From Cuneatibacter sp. NSJ-177 (lineage in GTDB: Bacteria > Bacillota > Clostridia > Lachnospirales > Lachnospiraceae): 64,000 nucleotides of DNA. Within the stretch, counting starts at the first letter, position 1. Every line of letters starts with the position of its first letter. The notes below the pieces were generated by a model. That model was not told the origin of the DNA. It did no database searches and worked only from the letters and a program-made list of their open reading frames with translations. A program made the translations under genes and the position numbers. Positions 35,151 to 43,803 of this stretch are shown piece after piece. The stretch covers positions 372,001 through 436,000 of the forward strand of contig NZ_JALIFO010000006.1 of assembly GCF_022867805.1 (NCBI RefSeq), written 5' to 3'.

Positions 35151-36190
35151 GCCTGGAGGTGTCCATCCGTAAAAAATTGAAAGGGTTTTACCTGAATGTT
35201 TCGTTTGCCCAGGAGGGCCAGGTAAATCTGGGGATTTTAGGCGCGTCGGGTTGCGGAAAGAGTATGACGCTGAAGTGTATCGCCGGTATTGTGACGCCGG
35301 ATGAAGGTCGAATCGCCGTGAATGGAAGAGTCCTCTATGACTCGGAGAAAAAGATCAATCTGCCGCCGGGAAAACGCAAAGTCGGCTATCTGTTTCAAAA
35401 TTATGCGCTGTTTCCCCATATGACGGTGGAACAGAATATTGCCTGCGGCTTTGGAAACAACGGCGGCGGGAAGGCGATCATCGAAGAGCTGCTTGGCCGG
35501 TTCCAGTTGGAAGGGCTCGGCGGCAGGTATCCGGGGGAACTGTCCGGAGGACAGCAGCAGCGGGTGGCGCTGGCGCGGATGCTGGCAGGGAATCCGGAGG
35601 TGATTCTTCTCGACGAGCCCTTCTCGGCTCTGGACGCCCACCTAAAAGAAGCCATGCAGATTCAGATGATAAAATCTCTGGAAACCTGGAAGAAGGATGC
35701 GATTCTGGTCACCCACAGCCGGGATGAGGCATACCGGATCTGCCGGGATCTGATGGTGATGGAAAGCGGCCGGGAGGTGGCTTTCGGCAATACAAGGGAG
35801 TTGTTCCGGGATCCGAAGACGTTGGCCGCGGCCCGGCTGACCGGCTGCAAAAATATCTCCAGGATCCGGCGGCTGGGGGATCATCAGCTGGAGGCTCTGG
35901 ATTGGGGCGGAGTGCGGCTGATGTCGAAGGACGAAGTGACGGAGGAGATCCGGTTTGCCGGCGTGCGCGCTCATGATTTTCATCCGGCGGACGGCTGTGC
36001 GGAAATGGTGAATCGAATCCCAGTCCGGCTTTCGGAGCTCACGGAGGCTCCGTTTGAGATGGTGATACTCTTTTCCTGCGGGGCGCAGGCGGAGCATGAA
36101 ATCTGGTGGAAGGTCAGCAAACCGGATTATCGGGGCATCCCGGAGGATCTTTCGGTAGCGCCGGAGGATATCTTGCTGCTCCGGGAGTGA
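35147..36190 (+). CDS. modC: Molybdate ABC transporter ATP-binding protein
   Basis: ATPase of the ModABC importer, 347 residues. Walker A is GASGCGKS (about residue 32), the signature LSGGQQQRVALARML (about 126), and Walker B VILLDEPFSALD (about 146), with the switch His in LVTHSRDE. After residue 230 a C-terminal domain follows where ModC proteins carry a TOBE/Mop-like regulatory fold; here it is divergent (VRAHDFHP, then a beta-rich end). It starts within the modB stop (ATGA) and is followed by a strong terminator. Confidence 0.95.
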   Translation: MSLEVSIRKKLKGFYLNVSFAQEGQVNLGILGASGCGKSMTLKCIAGIVTPDEGRIAVNGRVLYDSEKKINLPPGKRKVGYLFQNYALFPHMTVEQNIACGFGNNGGGKAIIEELLGRFQLEGLGGRYPGELSGGQQQRVALARMLAGNPEVILLDEPFSALDAHLKEAMQIQMIKSLETWKKDAILVTHSRDEAYRICRDLMVMESGREVAFGNTRELFRDPKTLAAARLTGCKNISRIRRLGDHQLEALDWGGVRLMSKDEVTEEIRFAGVRAHDFHPADGCAEMVNRIPVRLSELTEAPFEMVILFSCGAQAEHEIWWKVSKPDYRGIPEDLSVAPEDILLLRE

Positions 36191-36212
36191 CATTACAGAA
36201 AAAAACAGACGG

Positions 36213-36256
36213 AAAAGCCATAGGATCATCCGGACAGACGATCCTATGGCTTTTTT
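36213..36256 (+). terminator. Terminator of the Mo operon
   Basis: AAAAGCCATAGGATC pairs with GATCCTATGGCTTTTTT across an 11-nt loop. The A-run on the other side makes it usable for the minus-strand gene at 36355 as well. Confidence 0.88.
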
Positions 36257-36354
36257 CTTATGGGGATTTTATCTCGTCTTCATCGGCAGGAATCCCTTCG
36301 GACTCCGGAAAGTTTGCGAGAAAATAAGACAGCAGACGGGCTGCCGAGTCCAGC

Positions 36355-37380
36355 TTACTCCACAGGTCTTTCATCCTCCGGAGCGCCGTCTTCCTTGGCT
36401 TCCACAGGTTCAGAAACCTCGGCTCCGGTAATGAATCCAGAAGCTTCGTTTCCTGCTGCCGGAGGGGCGCCGGCAAGGTCTCCGGTTCCGGGGGTGAGGG
36501 TTCCGCAGCAGGGTTTACAGGGTGTCTCGCACTCTTCTTTCAAAAATTCCTCATACTTCGGCGGTCCAAGCTCCAGCGGCTTGATAGACAGATCCAGCAG
36601 ATCACCGGACACAAAGTCCATGCAGATGGTGTCGGCGGTGGGCTGCAGGCAGGCCTTCGGAACGGCTGCCTTGCCCTGGTGAGGGATTTTGTACTGAGAA
36701 AAGTATATGCTTTTCACGTAGAGGCTGAGGCCAATCGTGGCAGTCCGGGTGGTCAGATCGAAATCCAGAATCTTCGGGATCGCAATCAGGTTCAGGCCTT
36801 CGCGCACCACGTTGGAATCCGTGTTAAAACCGGTAAACTGGATCGTCGGGGTTCCGGCATAGGTGCAGGAGCTGGCGACTCCGTAAGGGGCGAAGATTTC
36901 CAGCTCAACGGAGTTGGGGTTGGTATCCTCGTCAAAATAATCATAATCAGGAGTTGAGGTGCTTCCCGGCAGGTAAACCGCGGTGGCGGTTTCGGTTGCC
37001 AGAAGACGGTTGGCACAGTCGTACAGGTTGAAGACGAATGTGACGGTCAGGTTGGTCAAGGAGACCAGATAGCAGTTGGGGCGGCCATTGATCGGAGTTA
37101 CCGTGGTGGCCATAGGCCCTGTGGTATCAAACGTTACATTGATTACCTGGGCGGAAATACAGGCGACGGTTCCGGTCAGGGTAGGGAAATCAATGGGAAC
37201 CGCACGGCACAGGTTGATGCCAAGCTCATCGTAGACCACCGGCGCAAGCAGCGTCAGGGTGTCCGGGTCGCCGCACATCGGATTGGTGCAGACGTCATGG
37301 CATTTCCCCTTCGTGTGAACCCCATTGCTGATATAGCGTTTCGGACGGCATTTACAGCCGTTTTGTTTGCTCTTCGGCAT
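36355..37380 (-). CDS. Cysteine-containing protein of unknown function, possible spore coat protein
   Basis: Not recognised. The 341 residues have a basic, Cys-rich start (SKQNGCKCRPKRY, CHDVCTNPMCGD). A long Thr/Val/Asn-rich beta-type middle follows (about 45-265), and then a Cys cluster (EECETPCKPCCGTL, about 285) with an acidic Pro/Glu tail. No signal peptide or membrane helix is seen. Surface-type beta repeats, paired Cys clusters and no export signal fit a protein assembled on the spore from the mother-cell cytoplasm. A sigma-K-like promoter lies just upstream (37415-37441). This is inference. AAAGGA precedes the ATG. Confidence 0.75.
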   Translation of the reverse strand: MPKSKQNGCKCRPKRYISNGVHTKGKCHDVCTNPMCGDPDTLTLLAPVVYDELGINLCRAVPIDFPTLTGTVACISAQVINVTFDTTGPMATTVTPINGRPNCYLVSLTNLTVTFVFNLYDCANRLLATETATAVYLPGSTSTPDYDYFDEDTNPNSVELEIFAPYGVASSCTYAGTPTIQFTGFNTDSNVVREGLNLIAIPKILDFDLTTRTATIGLSLYVKSIYFSQYKIPHQGKAAVPKACLQPTADTICMDFVSGDLLDLSIKPLELGPPKYEEFLKEECETPCKPCCGTLTPGTGDLAGAPPAAGNEASGFITGAEVSEPVEAKEDGAPEDERPVE

Positions 37381-37414
37381 TTGGTGAATGTCCTTTCCAT
37401 TGGAATGCTTACTT

Positions 37415-37441
37415 TATCCTATGCCTTCGGTTTCTTTTTGT
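37415..37441 (-). promoter_or_regulatory. Sigma-K-like promoter for the 36355 gene
   Basis: Read on the minus strand, AC (37441-37440), a 16-nt spacer and CATAGGATA (37423-37415) match the AC / CATANNNTA pattern known for mother-cell sigma K. Confidence 0.45.
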
Positions 37442-37453
37442 TCGCCCTGTGTG

Positions 37454-37462
37454 CATAAGATA
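37454..37462 (+). promoter_or_regulatory. Sigma-K-like -10 element for the 37496 gene
   Basis: CATAAGATA fits CATANNNTA in the other direction, about 34 nt before the coding start. No AC is found at the right -35 distance, so support is weaker than for the divergent one. Confidence 0.3.
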
Positions 37463-37495
37463 ATAACAAGATAATTGGGAAAGAAAGGTGCAAAT

Positions 37496-38578
37496 ATGAA
37501 TGAGATCTATCAGCGGGCCGAGGGAGGCCAGATCGCTTTGTACCAGGAAGGGAATAAAGTGATGGCGGCCTGGTTCGCCCTGCGCCGGGGCGTCCAGCCG
37601 GTACAGCAAAAAGGCGACTGCCTGGGAGGCTTGACCTCGGTTTTGTTCCAGGGGAGCATTTATTTTGCCTATGAAAATCTGCAGCACCAGGTGGCGGTGG
37701 ATATCCTGGGAGGCGGGAGGGAGAAGATCGTCTTAACGGAAGGGACGGACCGGTGCAAGTTCAGCAACTTGATTCTGGCTGTCAGAGGGGAACTTTTGAT
37801 CTTGCTTTACCAATCCCTGAATCCGGTCAAAGGGCGGTACGAGATTCACGCCGTGGCGCCGTATCTGCCGGAGCAGTCCGTCATGATCCGGGAGTGCGGG
37901 GAGGCTCCCAACAGGCTGAAACTGCTGGAATGGGAGAAGGAACAGTACCTCCTGACCGGCGGGGACCTGGCGGGCGGCGGAATGATATACCGCTGGAAGG
38001 CGGATACGGAATGGGAAGTTATGGAAGGATCTAAGTGGCTGAGGGAGGAAGAAACAATCCGCCGGCAGATAGAACAGGACGCGGAGACTAAGCGGCTCAA
38101 AGATGAATGGGAGGAGGAGGCAAGAAAAAACCAGGAGAAGCGGGAGGAGGAGATCCGGCGGCTGCAGGCGGAGCGGGAGGCGGTTTACCGGGAGCAGATG
38201 GAAGAACTGAGAAAGGAAAAGGAGGAACTGATGGAGAAAAGCAGGGAGGAATCAGACCGTCAAAGGGAAGCTAAAGAGGAAGCCTTCCGCGTCTTGAAAG
38301 AGCAGGCGGAGGCGGAAAAAGAGGAGCTTATGGGTGCCCTTGAGGCGAAAGACGAGGAAATCCGCCTTTTAAGGAGCGATCAGGCGCGGGCGGCGGCCGC
38401 GGATCAAAGAATTCTTCGGATCAAAAAGGAGTATGAGGCGCAGCTTGAAAGCGCCCGGATTCAGTACAATGAGCTGGCGGGCACGGCGGCCGAGCTCCAG
38501 AGGATCGGAAAGATGTGGCGGGATAAGTGTTATCAAATGGAAGGACGCGACCTGGAAAACGATTCCGACCGTTCATAA
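37496..38578 (+). CDS. Protein of unknown function with long coiled coil
   Basis: A 360-residue protein without recognised family. Residues 1-175 look like a beta-rich domain, possibly blades of a small propeller (ALYQEGNKVMAAWFALRRG, SIYFAYENLQ, and repeated short strands ending in YRWKADTEW). From about 180 to 345 it is a nearly continuous, highly charged coiled coil of Glu, Arg, Lys and Gln. No export signal is present. The start at 37496 follows AAAGGTG; an earlier in-frame start is unlikely. It is divergent from the Cys-rich gene at 36355, and the shared intergenic region has sigma-K-like elements, so a structural role in the spore is a working guess. Confidence 0.8.
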   Translation: MNEIYQRAEGGQIALYQEGNKVMAAWFALRRGVQPVQQKGDCLGGLTSVLFQGSIYFAYENLQHQVAVDILGGGREKIVLTEGTDRCKFSNLILAVRGELLILLYQSLNPVKGRYEIHAVAPYLPEQSVMIRECGEAPNRLKLLEWEKEQYLLTGGDLAGGGMIYRWKADTEWEVMEGSKWLREEETIRRQIEQDAETKRLKDEWEEEARKNQEKREEEIRRLQAEREAVYREQMEELRKEKEELMEKSREESDRQREAKEEAFRVLKEQAEAEKEELMGALEAKDEEIRLLRSDQARAAAADQRILRIKKEYEAQLESARIQYNELAGTAAELQRIGKMWRDKCYQMEGRDLENDSDRS

Positions 38579-38598
38579 AAATTTCAGATTCCGATCCC

Positions 38599-38627
38599 TT
38601 GTTGACATTTCCTGGATCTGTTATAAT
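38599..38627 (+). promoter_or_regulatory. Candidate promoter before the PHP gene
   Basis: TATAAT (38622-38627) with TTGTTG (38599-38604) at 17 nt. A perfect TTGACA at 38602 is only 14 nt away and so less likely to be the -35. Confidence 0.45.
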
Positions 38628-38675
38628 TCTTGTGATTGAAGAGACGAGAATTCGAGATGAATCGAGAGATAGAAA

Positions 38676-39551
38676 ATGAGGAGTGAAGAAAACTTGCAAA
38701 GCAGGGACATGAGACTGGTGGACCTGCACGCTCATACTGACTGCTCCGACGGGACGTTAAGTCCCGCGGAGCTGATCCATCTGGCAAAGCAAAAAGGCCT
38801 GTCCGCAATCGCCGTGACGGATCACGACACCACAAGAGGGCTGACGGCCGCCATGGCGGAAGGAGCGCGGATCGGGATCGAAGTGATTCCCGGCATCGAG
38901 TTCAGCACCAGCCTGGAGGAAAAAGAGATCCATATGATCGGCCTGTTTTTGCGGCCGGAGTGCCCCAAGCTTCAGGAAAGTCTGGAGGAAATGCGGAGAG
39001 ACCGTCTTGAGAGAAACCGGAAATCCGTTCGGAAGCTTCAGGAGGCGGGCTTTCTGATCTCGGAGGTAGATCTGGGGCGTTTCGGCGGCGAGGCGATATT
39101 GACCAGGGGACATATCGGAAAACTTCTGGTGGAGCGAGGCTATGCGCCGGATGTAAAGACAGCGATCCGGACCTACCTGACCAGAGGCGGGGCCGGGTAT
39201 GTGAAACGGAAAACGCCGCCTCCTGCGGAGGCTATCAAACGGATTCACGAGGCGGGAGGCCTGGTTTTCGTGGCCCATCCCCATCAGATTTCCCGGAAAG
39301 ACCCGGAGGAGAGCCTTCGGATCTGCCGGGATATCATAAAAGCGGGAGCGGACGGCCTGGAGACTCGCTATTGTGAGTACGATGACTGGTGGAGGGAGCG
39401 GACGGAGGCCATCGCGGAGGAGTTCGGATGCCTGCGCTCCGGCGGCAGCGATTTCCACGGTTCCCTGAAACAAGGGTTGGAATTGGGGAGCGGCTACGGA
39501 GATCTTGCGGTGCCCTACTGGTTTTTGGAGAAAATGAGAGGGGCTTTGTAG
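38676..39551 (+). CDS. PHP-domain phosphoesterase (RNase AM / YciV-like)
   Basis: A 291-residue metal-dependent phosphoesterase. PHP motifs are DLHAHTDCSDG (about 16), VTDHDT (about 48), GIEFST (about 73), FVAHPHQ (about 196) and GSDFHG (about 258), so all metal ligands look intact. Close relatives act as 5'-3' exonucleases on short RNA or on 3',5'-bisphosphonucleotides; the substrate here is unproven. The ATG at 38676 has a weak site; an alternative is the ATG at 38709, which directly precedes the PHP start (RLVDLHAHT). It ends 88 bases before pyrH, and the pyrH promoter overlaps its stop. Confidence 0.93.
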   Translation: MRSEENLQSRDMRLVDLHAHTDCSDGTLSPAELIHLAKQKGLSAIAVTDHDTTRGLTAAMAEGARIGIEVIPGIEFSTSLEEKEIHMIGLFLRPECPKLQESLEEMRRDRLERNRKSVRKLQEAGFLISEVDLGRFGGEAILTRGHIGKLLVERGYAPDVKTAIRTYLTRGGAGYVKRKTPPPAEAIKRIHEAGGLVFVAHPHQISRKDPEESLRICRDIIKAGADGLETRYCEYDDWWRERTEAIAEEFGCLRSGGSDFHGSLKQGLELGSGYGDLAVPYWFLEKMRGAL

Positions 39552-39577
39552 ACATTTTCCTCCATTTATGCTACACT
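39549..39577 (+). promoter_or_regulatory. Promoter of the pyrH-frr operon
   Basis: TAGACA (39549-39554), a 17-nt spacer and TACACT (39572-39577). The first bases belong to the stop codon of the preceding gene. Confidence 0.5.
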
Positions 39578-39639
39578 AAAACAGACGGCGCCAGGGATAA
39601 GTCCGGCGCGGAAAAATACGAATTTGAGGGAGAAATTCC

Positions 39640-40344
39640 ATGGAAAAACAGAGGAGAGTCCTGCTGAAATTGAGCGGGGAGGCTCTGGCCGGAGATAAGA
39701 AAACCGGATTCGATGAGGAGACGGTGCGCCGGGTGGCGGCCCAGGTGAAGCGCTCGGCAGAGGCCGGGATCCAGATCGCCATCGTGATCGGCGGCGGGAA
39801 TTTCTGGAGAGGGCGCAGCAGCAATGCCATTGACCGGGTGAAGGCGGATCAGATCGGGATGCTGGCGACGGTGATGAACTGTATCTATGTGTCGTCCCTG
39901 TTTCAGCATCTGGGAATGAAGACAGAAGTGTTCAGCGCTTTTCCGATCGGCGGAGTGACGAAGCTTTTCACGAAAGAAGAAGCGGAGGAAGCTTTGACCG
40001 CAGGGAAAATCGTATTCTTTGCCGGAGGCACCGGCCATCCGTATTTTTCGACGGATACCGGGGTGGTGCTCCGGGCCATCGAGATGGAGGCCGATGAAAT
40101 CCTGCTGGCGAAGGCGGTGGATGGCGTCTACGACAGCGATCCGAAGACCAATCCGCAGGCGAAAAAATTCGACACGATCACGATCGAGGAGGTCGTGGAG
40201 AAAAAGCTCCAGGTGATTGACCTGGCGGCTTCGATCCTCTGCCTGGAAAACCGGATGCCGATGGCGGTGTTCGGCCTGGACGGAGAGGACAGCATTACCC
40301 AGGCGATGATGGGACATATTACCGGTACGCGTGTGACCGTTTAA
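39640..40344 (+). CDS. pyrH: UMP kinase
   Basis: Phosphorylates UMP to UDP; the bacterial enzyme is hexameric and of the amino-acid-kinase fold, unrelated to eukaryotic UMP kinases. The 234 residues have VLLKLSGEALAG at the start, IVIGGGNFWRG near 47, FFAGGTGHPYFSTDTG near 127 and ILLAKAVDGVYDSDP near 155. A typical AAK end follows with MGHITGTRV. frr lies 10 bases downstream. Confidence 0.97.
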   Translation: MEKQRRVLLKLSGEALAGDKKTGFDEETVRRVAAQVKRSAEAGIQIAIVIGGGNFWRGRSSNAIDRVKADQIGMLATVMNCIYVSSLFQHLGMKTEVFSAFPIGGVTKLFTKEEAEEALTAGKIVFFAGGTGHPYFSTDTGVVLRAIEMEADEILLAKAVDGVYDSDPKTNPQAKKFDTITIEEVVEKKLQVIDLAASILCLENRMPMAVFGLDGEDSITQAMMGHITGTRVTV

Positions 40345-40354
40345 GGAGGAAGTT

Positions 40355-40909
40355 ATGGACGAGAGATTACAGGTTTACGAAGAAAAGATGCAGAAAACCC
40401 TGAACAACCTGCTGGAGGAATTTTCGACGATCCGGGCCGGGCGGGCCAATCCGGCGATTCTGAATAAACTGACGGTGGACTATTACGGTTCGGCGACGCC
40501 CCTCGCCCAGGTAGCTACCATCTCGGTGCCGGAGGCACGGATTCTCCAGATCCAGCCCTGGGACAAGACATTGATCAAAGCCATCGAGAAGGCGATCAAC
40601 ATGTCGGATCTGGGGATCAACCCGAATAACGACGGTTCGATCATCCGCCTGATTTTCCCGGAGCTGACCGAGGATCGCAGAAAAGAGCTGGCAAAAGATA
40701 TCAAGAAAAAAGGCGAGGCCGCCAAGGTGGCGGTGCGGAACATCCGCCGGGACGCCAATGATAAGGTGAAGAAGCTGGAAAAAGGCGGGGAGTTCACTGA
40801 GGACGATGTAAAGTCTGCGGAGGAAGATATCCAGAAGATGACCGATAAATTCATCGGAAAAGTGGATAAGGAAACCGAAGCGAAGACAAAGGAGATTATG
40901 ACGGTTTAA
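40355..40909 (+). CDS. frr: Ribosome recycling factor
   Basis: Splits the post-termination ribosome together with EF-G. The 184 residues form the usual three-helix bundle plus beta domain: FSTIRAGRANPAILNKL near 22, IQPWDKTLIKAIEKAI near 70, NNDGSIIRLIFPELTEDRR near 98, and RNIRRDANDKVKKLEK near 130. The ribosome site AAGGAGG is strong. A long hairpin with a T run lies immediately downstream. Confidence 0.98.
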   Translation: MDERLQVYEEKMQKTLNNLLEEFSTIRAGRANPAILNKLTVDYYGSATPLAQVATISVPEARILQIQPWDKTLIKAIEKAINMSDLGINPNNDGSIIRLIFPELTEDRRKELAKDIKKKGEAAKVAVRNIRRDANDKVKKLEKGGEFTEDDVKSAEEDIQKMTDKFIGKVDKETEAKTKEIMTV

Positions 40910-40938
40910 GCTGTGCTACGGCAAGGACCGGGTTTGTG

Positions 40939-41018
40939 AGGAAAAAGAGTCATTCTGAGCGAGAAGGCGGGGGAGATATCCTTCGGGCGCGTCTGCCCTC
41001 AGAATGGCCTTTTTCCTG
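40939..41018 (+). terminator. Long hairpin between frr and uppS
   Basis: AGGAAAAAGAGTCATTCTGAG (first arm, from 40939) pairs almost fully with the segment ending CTTTTTCCT at 41017. It would act as a terminator or attenuator just before the uppS ribosome site. Its T run (CCTTTTTCC) is inside the stem, so it is not a classic form. Confidence 0.5.
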
Positions 41019-41046
41019 TTATGAAGCTTTGCGAAAGGAAAAACTT

Positions 41047-41754
41047 ATGGAAGATTTACGGGTTCCCAACCACGTAGCGATTATACTCGACGGAAACGGC
41101 CGCTGGGCCAAGGCCCACGGACTTCCCAGAAAGCTGGGACATAAGGCGGGCTGTGAGAATCTGGAACAGATCGTGGAGGACGCCGCCAGGCTCGGCATCG
41201 GCTATCTGACCGTCTACGGCTTTTCCACGGAAAACTGGAAGCGGTCCGCCGATGAGGTCGGCGCGCTGATGCAGCTGTTCCGCTACTATATGAGAAAACT
41301 GCTGAAAGTCGCCATGGCCAACAATGTGCGGGTGAAGATGATCGGCGAGGAGAGCCGGTTTGACGATGATATCATCGACGGAATCGATACCCTGGTGCGG
41401 GAGACAAGAAACAACACGGGGATGACTTTTGTGATTGCGGTCAATTACGGCGGCCGGGACGAGATCACCCGCGGCGTGCGGCGTCTGGCGAAGGATGTGG
41501 CGGCCGGATCGCTGAATCCGGATGCGATCACCGAAGAGACCATCCAGTCCTATCTGGACACGGCTGAGATTCCGGATCCGGATCTGATGATCCGAACCAG
41601 CGGAGAGCAGAGGCTCTCCAATTATCTGATGTGGCAGATGGCCTACACGGAACTTTATTTTACCGACGTGTACTGGCCGGATTTCCACAAAGAGGATTTG
41701 GTCCGCGCGATCGAAATCTACAATGAGAGAGACCGCCGGTTCGGCGGCCGTTAG
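41047..41754 (+). CDS. uppS: Undecaprenyl diphosphate synthase
   Basis: Cis-prenyltransferase that builds the C55 lipid carrier for cell-wall synthesis. The 235 residues contain HVAIILDGNGRWA (catalytic Asp about 15), GHKAGCENLEQIVEDA, the FSTENWKRS block near 60 and the C-terminal PDLMIRTSGEQRLSNYLMW (about 182). The chosen start at 41047 follows GAAAGGA; the longer open frame from 40936 covers the hairpin and has no homology. cdsA follows 9 bases after the stop. Confidence 0.96.
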   Translation: MEDLRVPNHVAIILDGNGRWAKAHGLPRKLGHKAGCENLEQIVEDAARLGIGYLTVYGFSTENWKRSADEVGALMQLFRYYMRKLLKVAMANNVRVKMIGEESRFDDDIIDGIDTLVRETRNNTGMTFVIAVNYGGRDEITRGVRRLAKDVAAGSLNPDAITEETIQSYLDTAEIPDPDLMIRTSGEQRLSNYLMWQMAYTELYFTDVYWPDFHKEDLVRAIEIYNERDRRFGGR

Positions 41755-41763
41755 GAGAGAGTT

Positions 41764-42564
41764 ATGTTTTGGGTGCGATTCCGCAGCAGCGTGCTGCTGA
41801 TGCTGGTGACGATTTTCCTGCTGGTGATGGGGGGCAATGTTCTTTTTGCCGGGCTCCTTCTCATATCATGGATTGGGATGATGGAGCTCTACCGGATCTT
41901 TGATTTTCACAAATCCCTGCTTGGGGCCGTGGGCTATCTGGCGGCGGCCGGGTATTATGCGCTGATCTATTTCGGAAAACAGGATTTGGTGCTATTGGGG
42001 CTGGTCGGATTTCTGATCGCTCTGATGGCGGTCTACGTGCTGACTTTTCCGAAATATAAGGCAAACCAGGTGATGGCCGCGTTTTTTGGTTTGTTTTACG
42101 TGGCCGTCATGATTTCCTTTATCTATCGGGTGCGGATTTCGGAAAGCGGGGCGTTTTTGGTCTGGCTGATCTTTATTTGTTCCTGGGGTTGTGATACTTG
42201 TGCCTATTGTGTGGGCATACTAATCGGGAAGCACAAGATGGCTCCGGTGCTGAGCCCGAAAAAATCCATCGAGGGCGGCGTCGGCGGCGTGCTGGGCGCG
42301 GCTCTGATCGGAGTGATTTACGCGGCTGTTGTGAAGGAGCATATTACGATTTTCACAAGCCCGGTGTTCAGTGTCGCGGTGCTTTGCGCGGCGGGGGCCG
42401 TGATTTCCCAGATCGGGGATCTGGCGGCATCGGCAATCAAGAGGAATACCGAGATCAAGGATTACGGGAAGCTGATTCCCGGCCACGGCGGCATCTTGGA
42501 CCGGTTTGACAGCGTGATCATTACGGCGCCGATTATTTTTGCCCTGATGCAGGCGTTTGGCTGA
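41764..42564 (+). CDS. cdsA: Phosphatidate cytidylyltransferase
   Basis: Makes CDP-diacylglycerol from phosphatidate and CTP, the branch point of membrane phospholipid synthesis. It is an integral membrane protein of 266 residues with about seven to eight helices. APVLSPKKSIEGGVGGVLG lies near 160, and the family signature KRNTEIKDYGKLIPGHGGIL near 225, followed by DRFDS. Its end overlaps the beginning of the longer dxr frame, but the probable dxr start lies 20 bases past the stop. Confidence 0.96.
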   Translation: MFWVRFRSSVLLMLVTIFLLVMGGNVLFAGLLLISWIGMMELYRIFDFHKSLLGAVGYLAAAGYYALIYFGKQDLVLLGLVGFLIALMAVYVLTFPKYKANQVMAAFFGLFYVAVMISFIYRVRISESGAFLVWLIFICSWGCDTCAYCVGILIGKHKMAPVLSPKKSIEGGVGGVLGAALIGVIYAAVVKEHITIFTSPVFSVAVLCAAGAVISQIGDLAASAIKRNTEIKDYGKLIPGHGGILDRFDSVIITAPIIFALMQAFG

Positions 42565-42583
42565 TCCGCAGGGGAGGTACCTG

Positions 42584-43732
42584 ATGAGAAATATTGTGAT
42601 ACTTGGCTCCACGGGTTCCATCGGCACCCAGACTCTTGAGGTGGTCCGCGCCAATGGAGACCTTGCGGTCACCGGCCTGGCCGCCGGATCCCGGACCGAG
42701 CTTTTGGAAGAACAGATTCGAGAGTTTCACCCGTCCGTCGTCTGCGTCTTTGACGAGAAGGCGGCGGGAGAGCTGGCGGTCCGCACGGCGGATCTGCCAG
42801 TCAAGATTGTCACCGGCATGGACGGCCTGATCGAGACGGCGGCGGAGCCCTCGGCGGATCTGGTGGTGACGGCTGTGGTGGGCATGGTGGGAATCCGTCC
42901 GACCATGGCGGCCATTGAGGCGGGAAAAGACATTGCCTTAGCCAACAAGGAAACCCTGGTGACGGCGGGGCACCTGATCATCCCGCTGGCAGAGAAAAAA
43001 GGTGTGCGGATCCTGCCGGTGGACAGCGAGCACAGCGCGATTTTCCAGGTGCTTTCCGGGGAGAGAGGGAATGCGGTTAGCCGGATTCTCCTGACGGCCT
43101 CCGGCGGTCCGTTCCGCGGCTGGACCAGAGAACAGATGAAAAACGTCCGGGTGGAAGATGCCCTGAAACACCCGAATTGGACCATGGGAAGGAAGATTAC
43201 GATTGATTCCGCCACCATGGTCAATAAAGGACTGGAGGTCATGGAGGCCGGATGGCTGTTTGGCGTGCCCCTTTCCCGCGTGGAGGTGGTGGTGCAGCCC
43301 CAGAGCGTAATCCACTCCATGGTGGAATTTGAAGACGGAGCCGTGCTTGCCCAGCTGGGGACGCCGGATATGAGACTTCCGATCCAGTACGCCCTGTACT
43401 ATCCGGAGCGCCGGGATCTTTCCGGCGGCCGTCTGGATTTTCGGGCGATGGGGCATATCACCCTGGAAGCGCCGGATCTCGTGAATTTCCGCGGCCTGGC
43501 GCTGGCTTACCGGGCCGGTGAGACTGGGGGAAGCCTTCCCACAGTTTTCAATGCGGCCAACGAATGGGCGGTGGCGCGTTTTCTGAACCGGAAAATTGGA
43601 TTTTTGGAGATTACGGATTCCATCGAGGCTGCCATGGAGGCCCACCGGGTGATCCCGAATCCATCGGTCTCCGAGATTTTGGAGACCGAGGCCTCGGTCC
43701 GGGAGTTTTTAAACCAGCGAAGCAAGTTTTAG
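42584..43732 (+). CDS. dxr: 1-deoxy-D-xylulose 5-phosphate reductoisomerase
   Basis: Second step of the MEP route to isoprenoids, NADPH dependent. The 382 residues begin RNIVILGSTGSIGTQTLEV, the nucleotide-binding loop. ALANKETLVTAG lies near 118, VDSEHSAIFQ near 142 (metal and substrate ligands), TASGGPFR near 176 and KITIDSATMVNKGLEVMEA near 203. The start at 42584 follows GGGGAGG. Together with ispG downstream it shows that this organism uses the MEP pathway, and it stands next to uppS, which consumes the product. Confidence 0.97.
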   Translation: MRNIVILGSTGSIGTQTLEVVRANGDLAVTGLAAGSRTELLEEQIREFHPSVVCVFDEKAAGELAVRTADLPVKIVTGMDGLIETAAEPSADLVVTAVVGMVGIRPTMAAIEAGKDIALANKETLVTAGHLIIPLAEKKGVRILPVDSEHSAIFQVLSGERGNAVSRILLTASGGPFRGWTREQMKNVRVEDALKHPNWTMGRKITIDSATMVNKGLEVMEAGWLFGVPLSRVEVVVQPQSVIHSMVEFEDGAVLAQLGTPDMRLPIQYALYYPERRDLSGGRLDFRAMGHITLEAPDLVNFRGLALAYRAGETGGSLPTVFNAANEWAVARFLNRKIGFLEITDSIEAAMEAHRVIPNPSVSEILETEASVREFLNQRSKF

Positions 43733-43803
43733 GCTGCTGATCCGGAACTGCGCTTTTGCAGGATAGGGAACCGGAACAATTATAGAAAGTAGGGTATAAG
43801 TTT

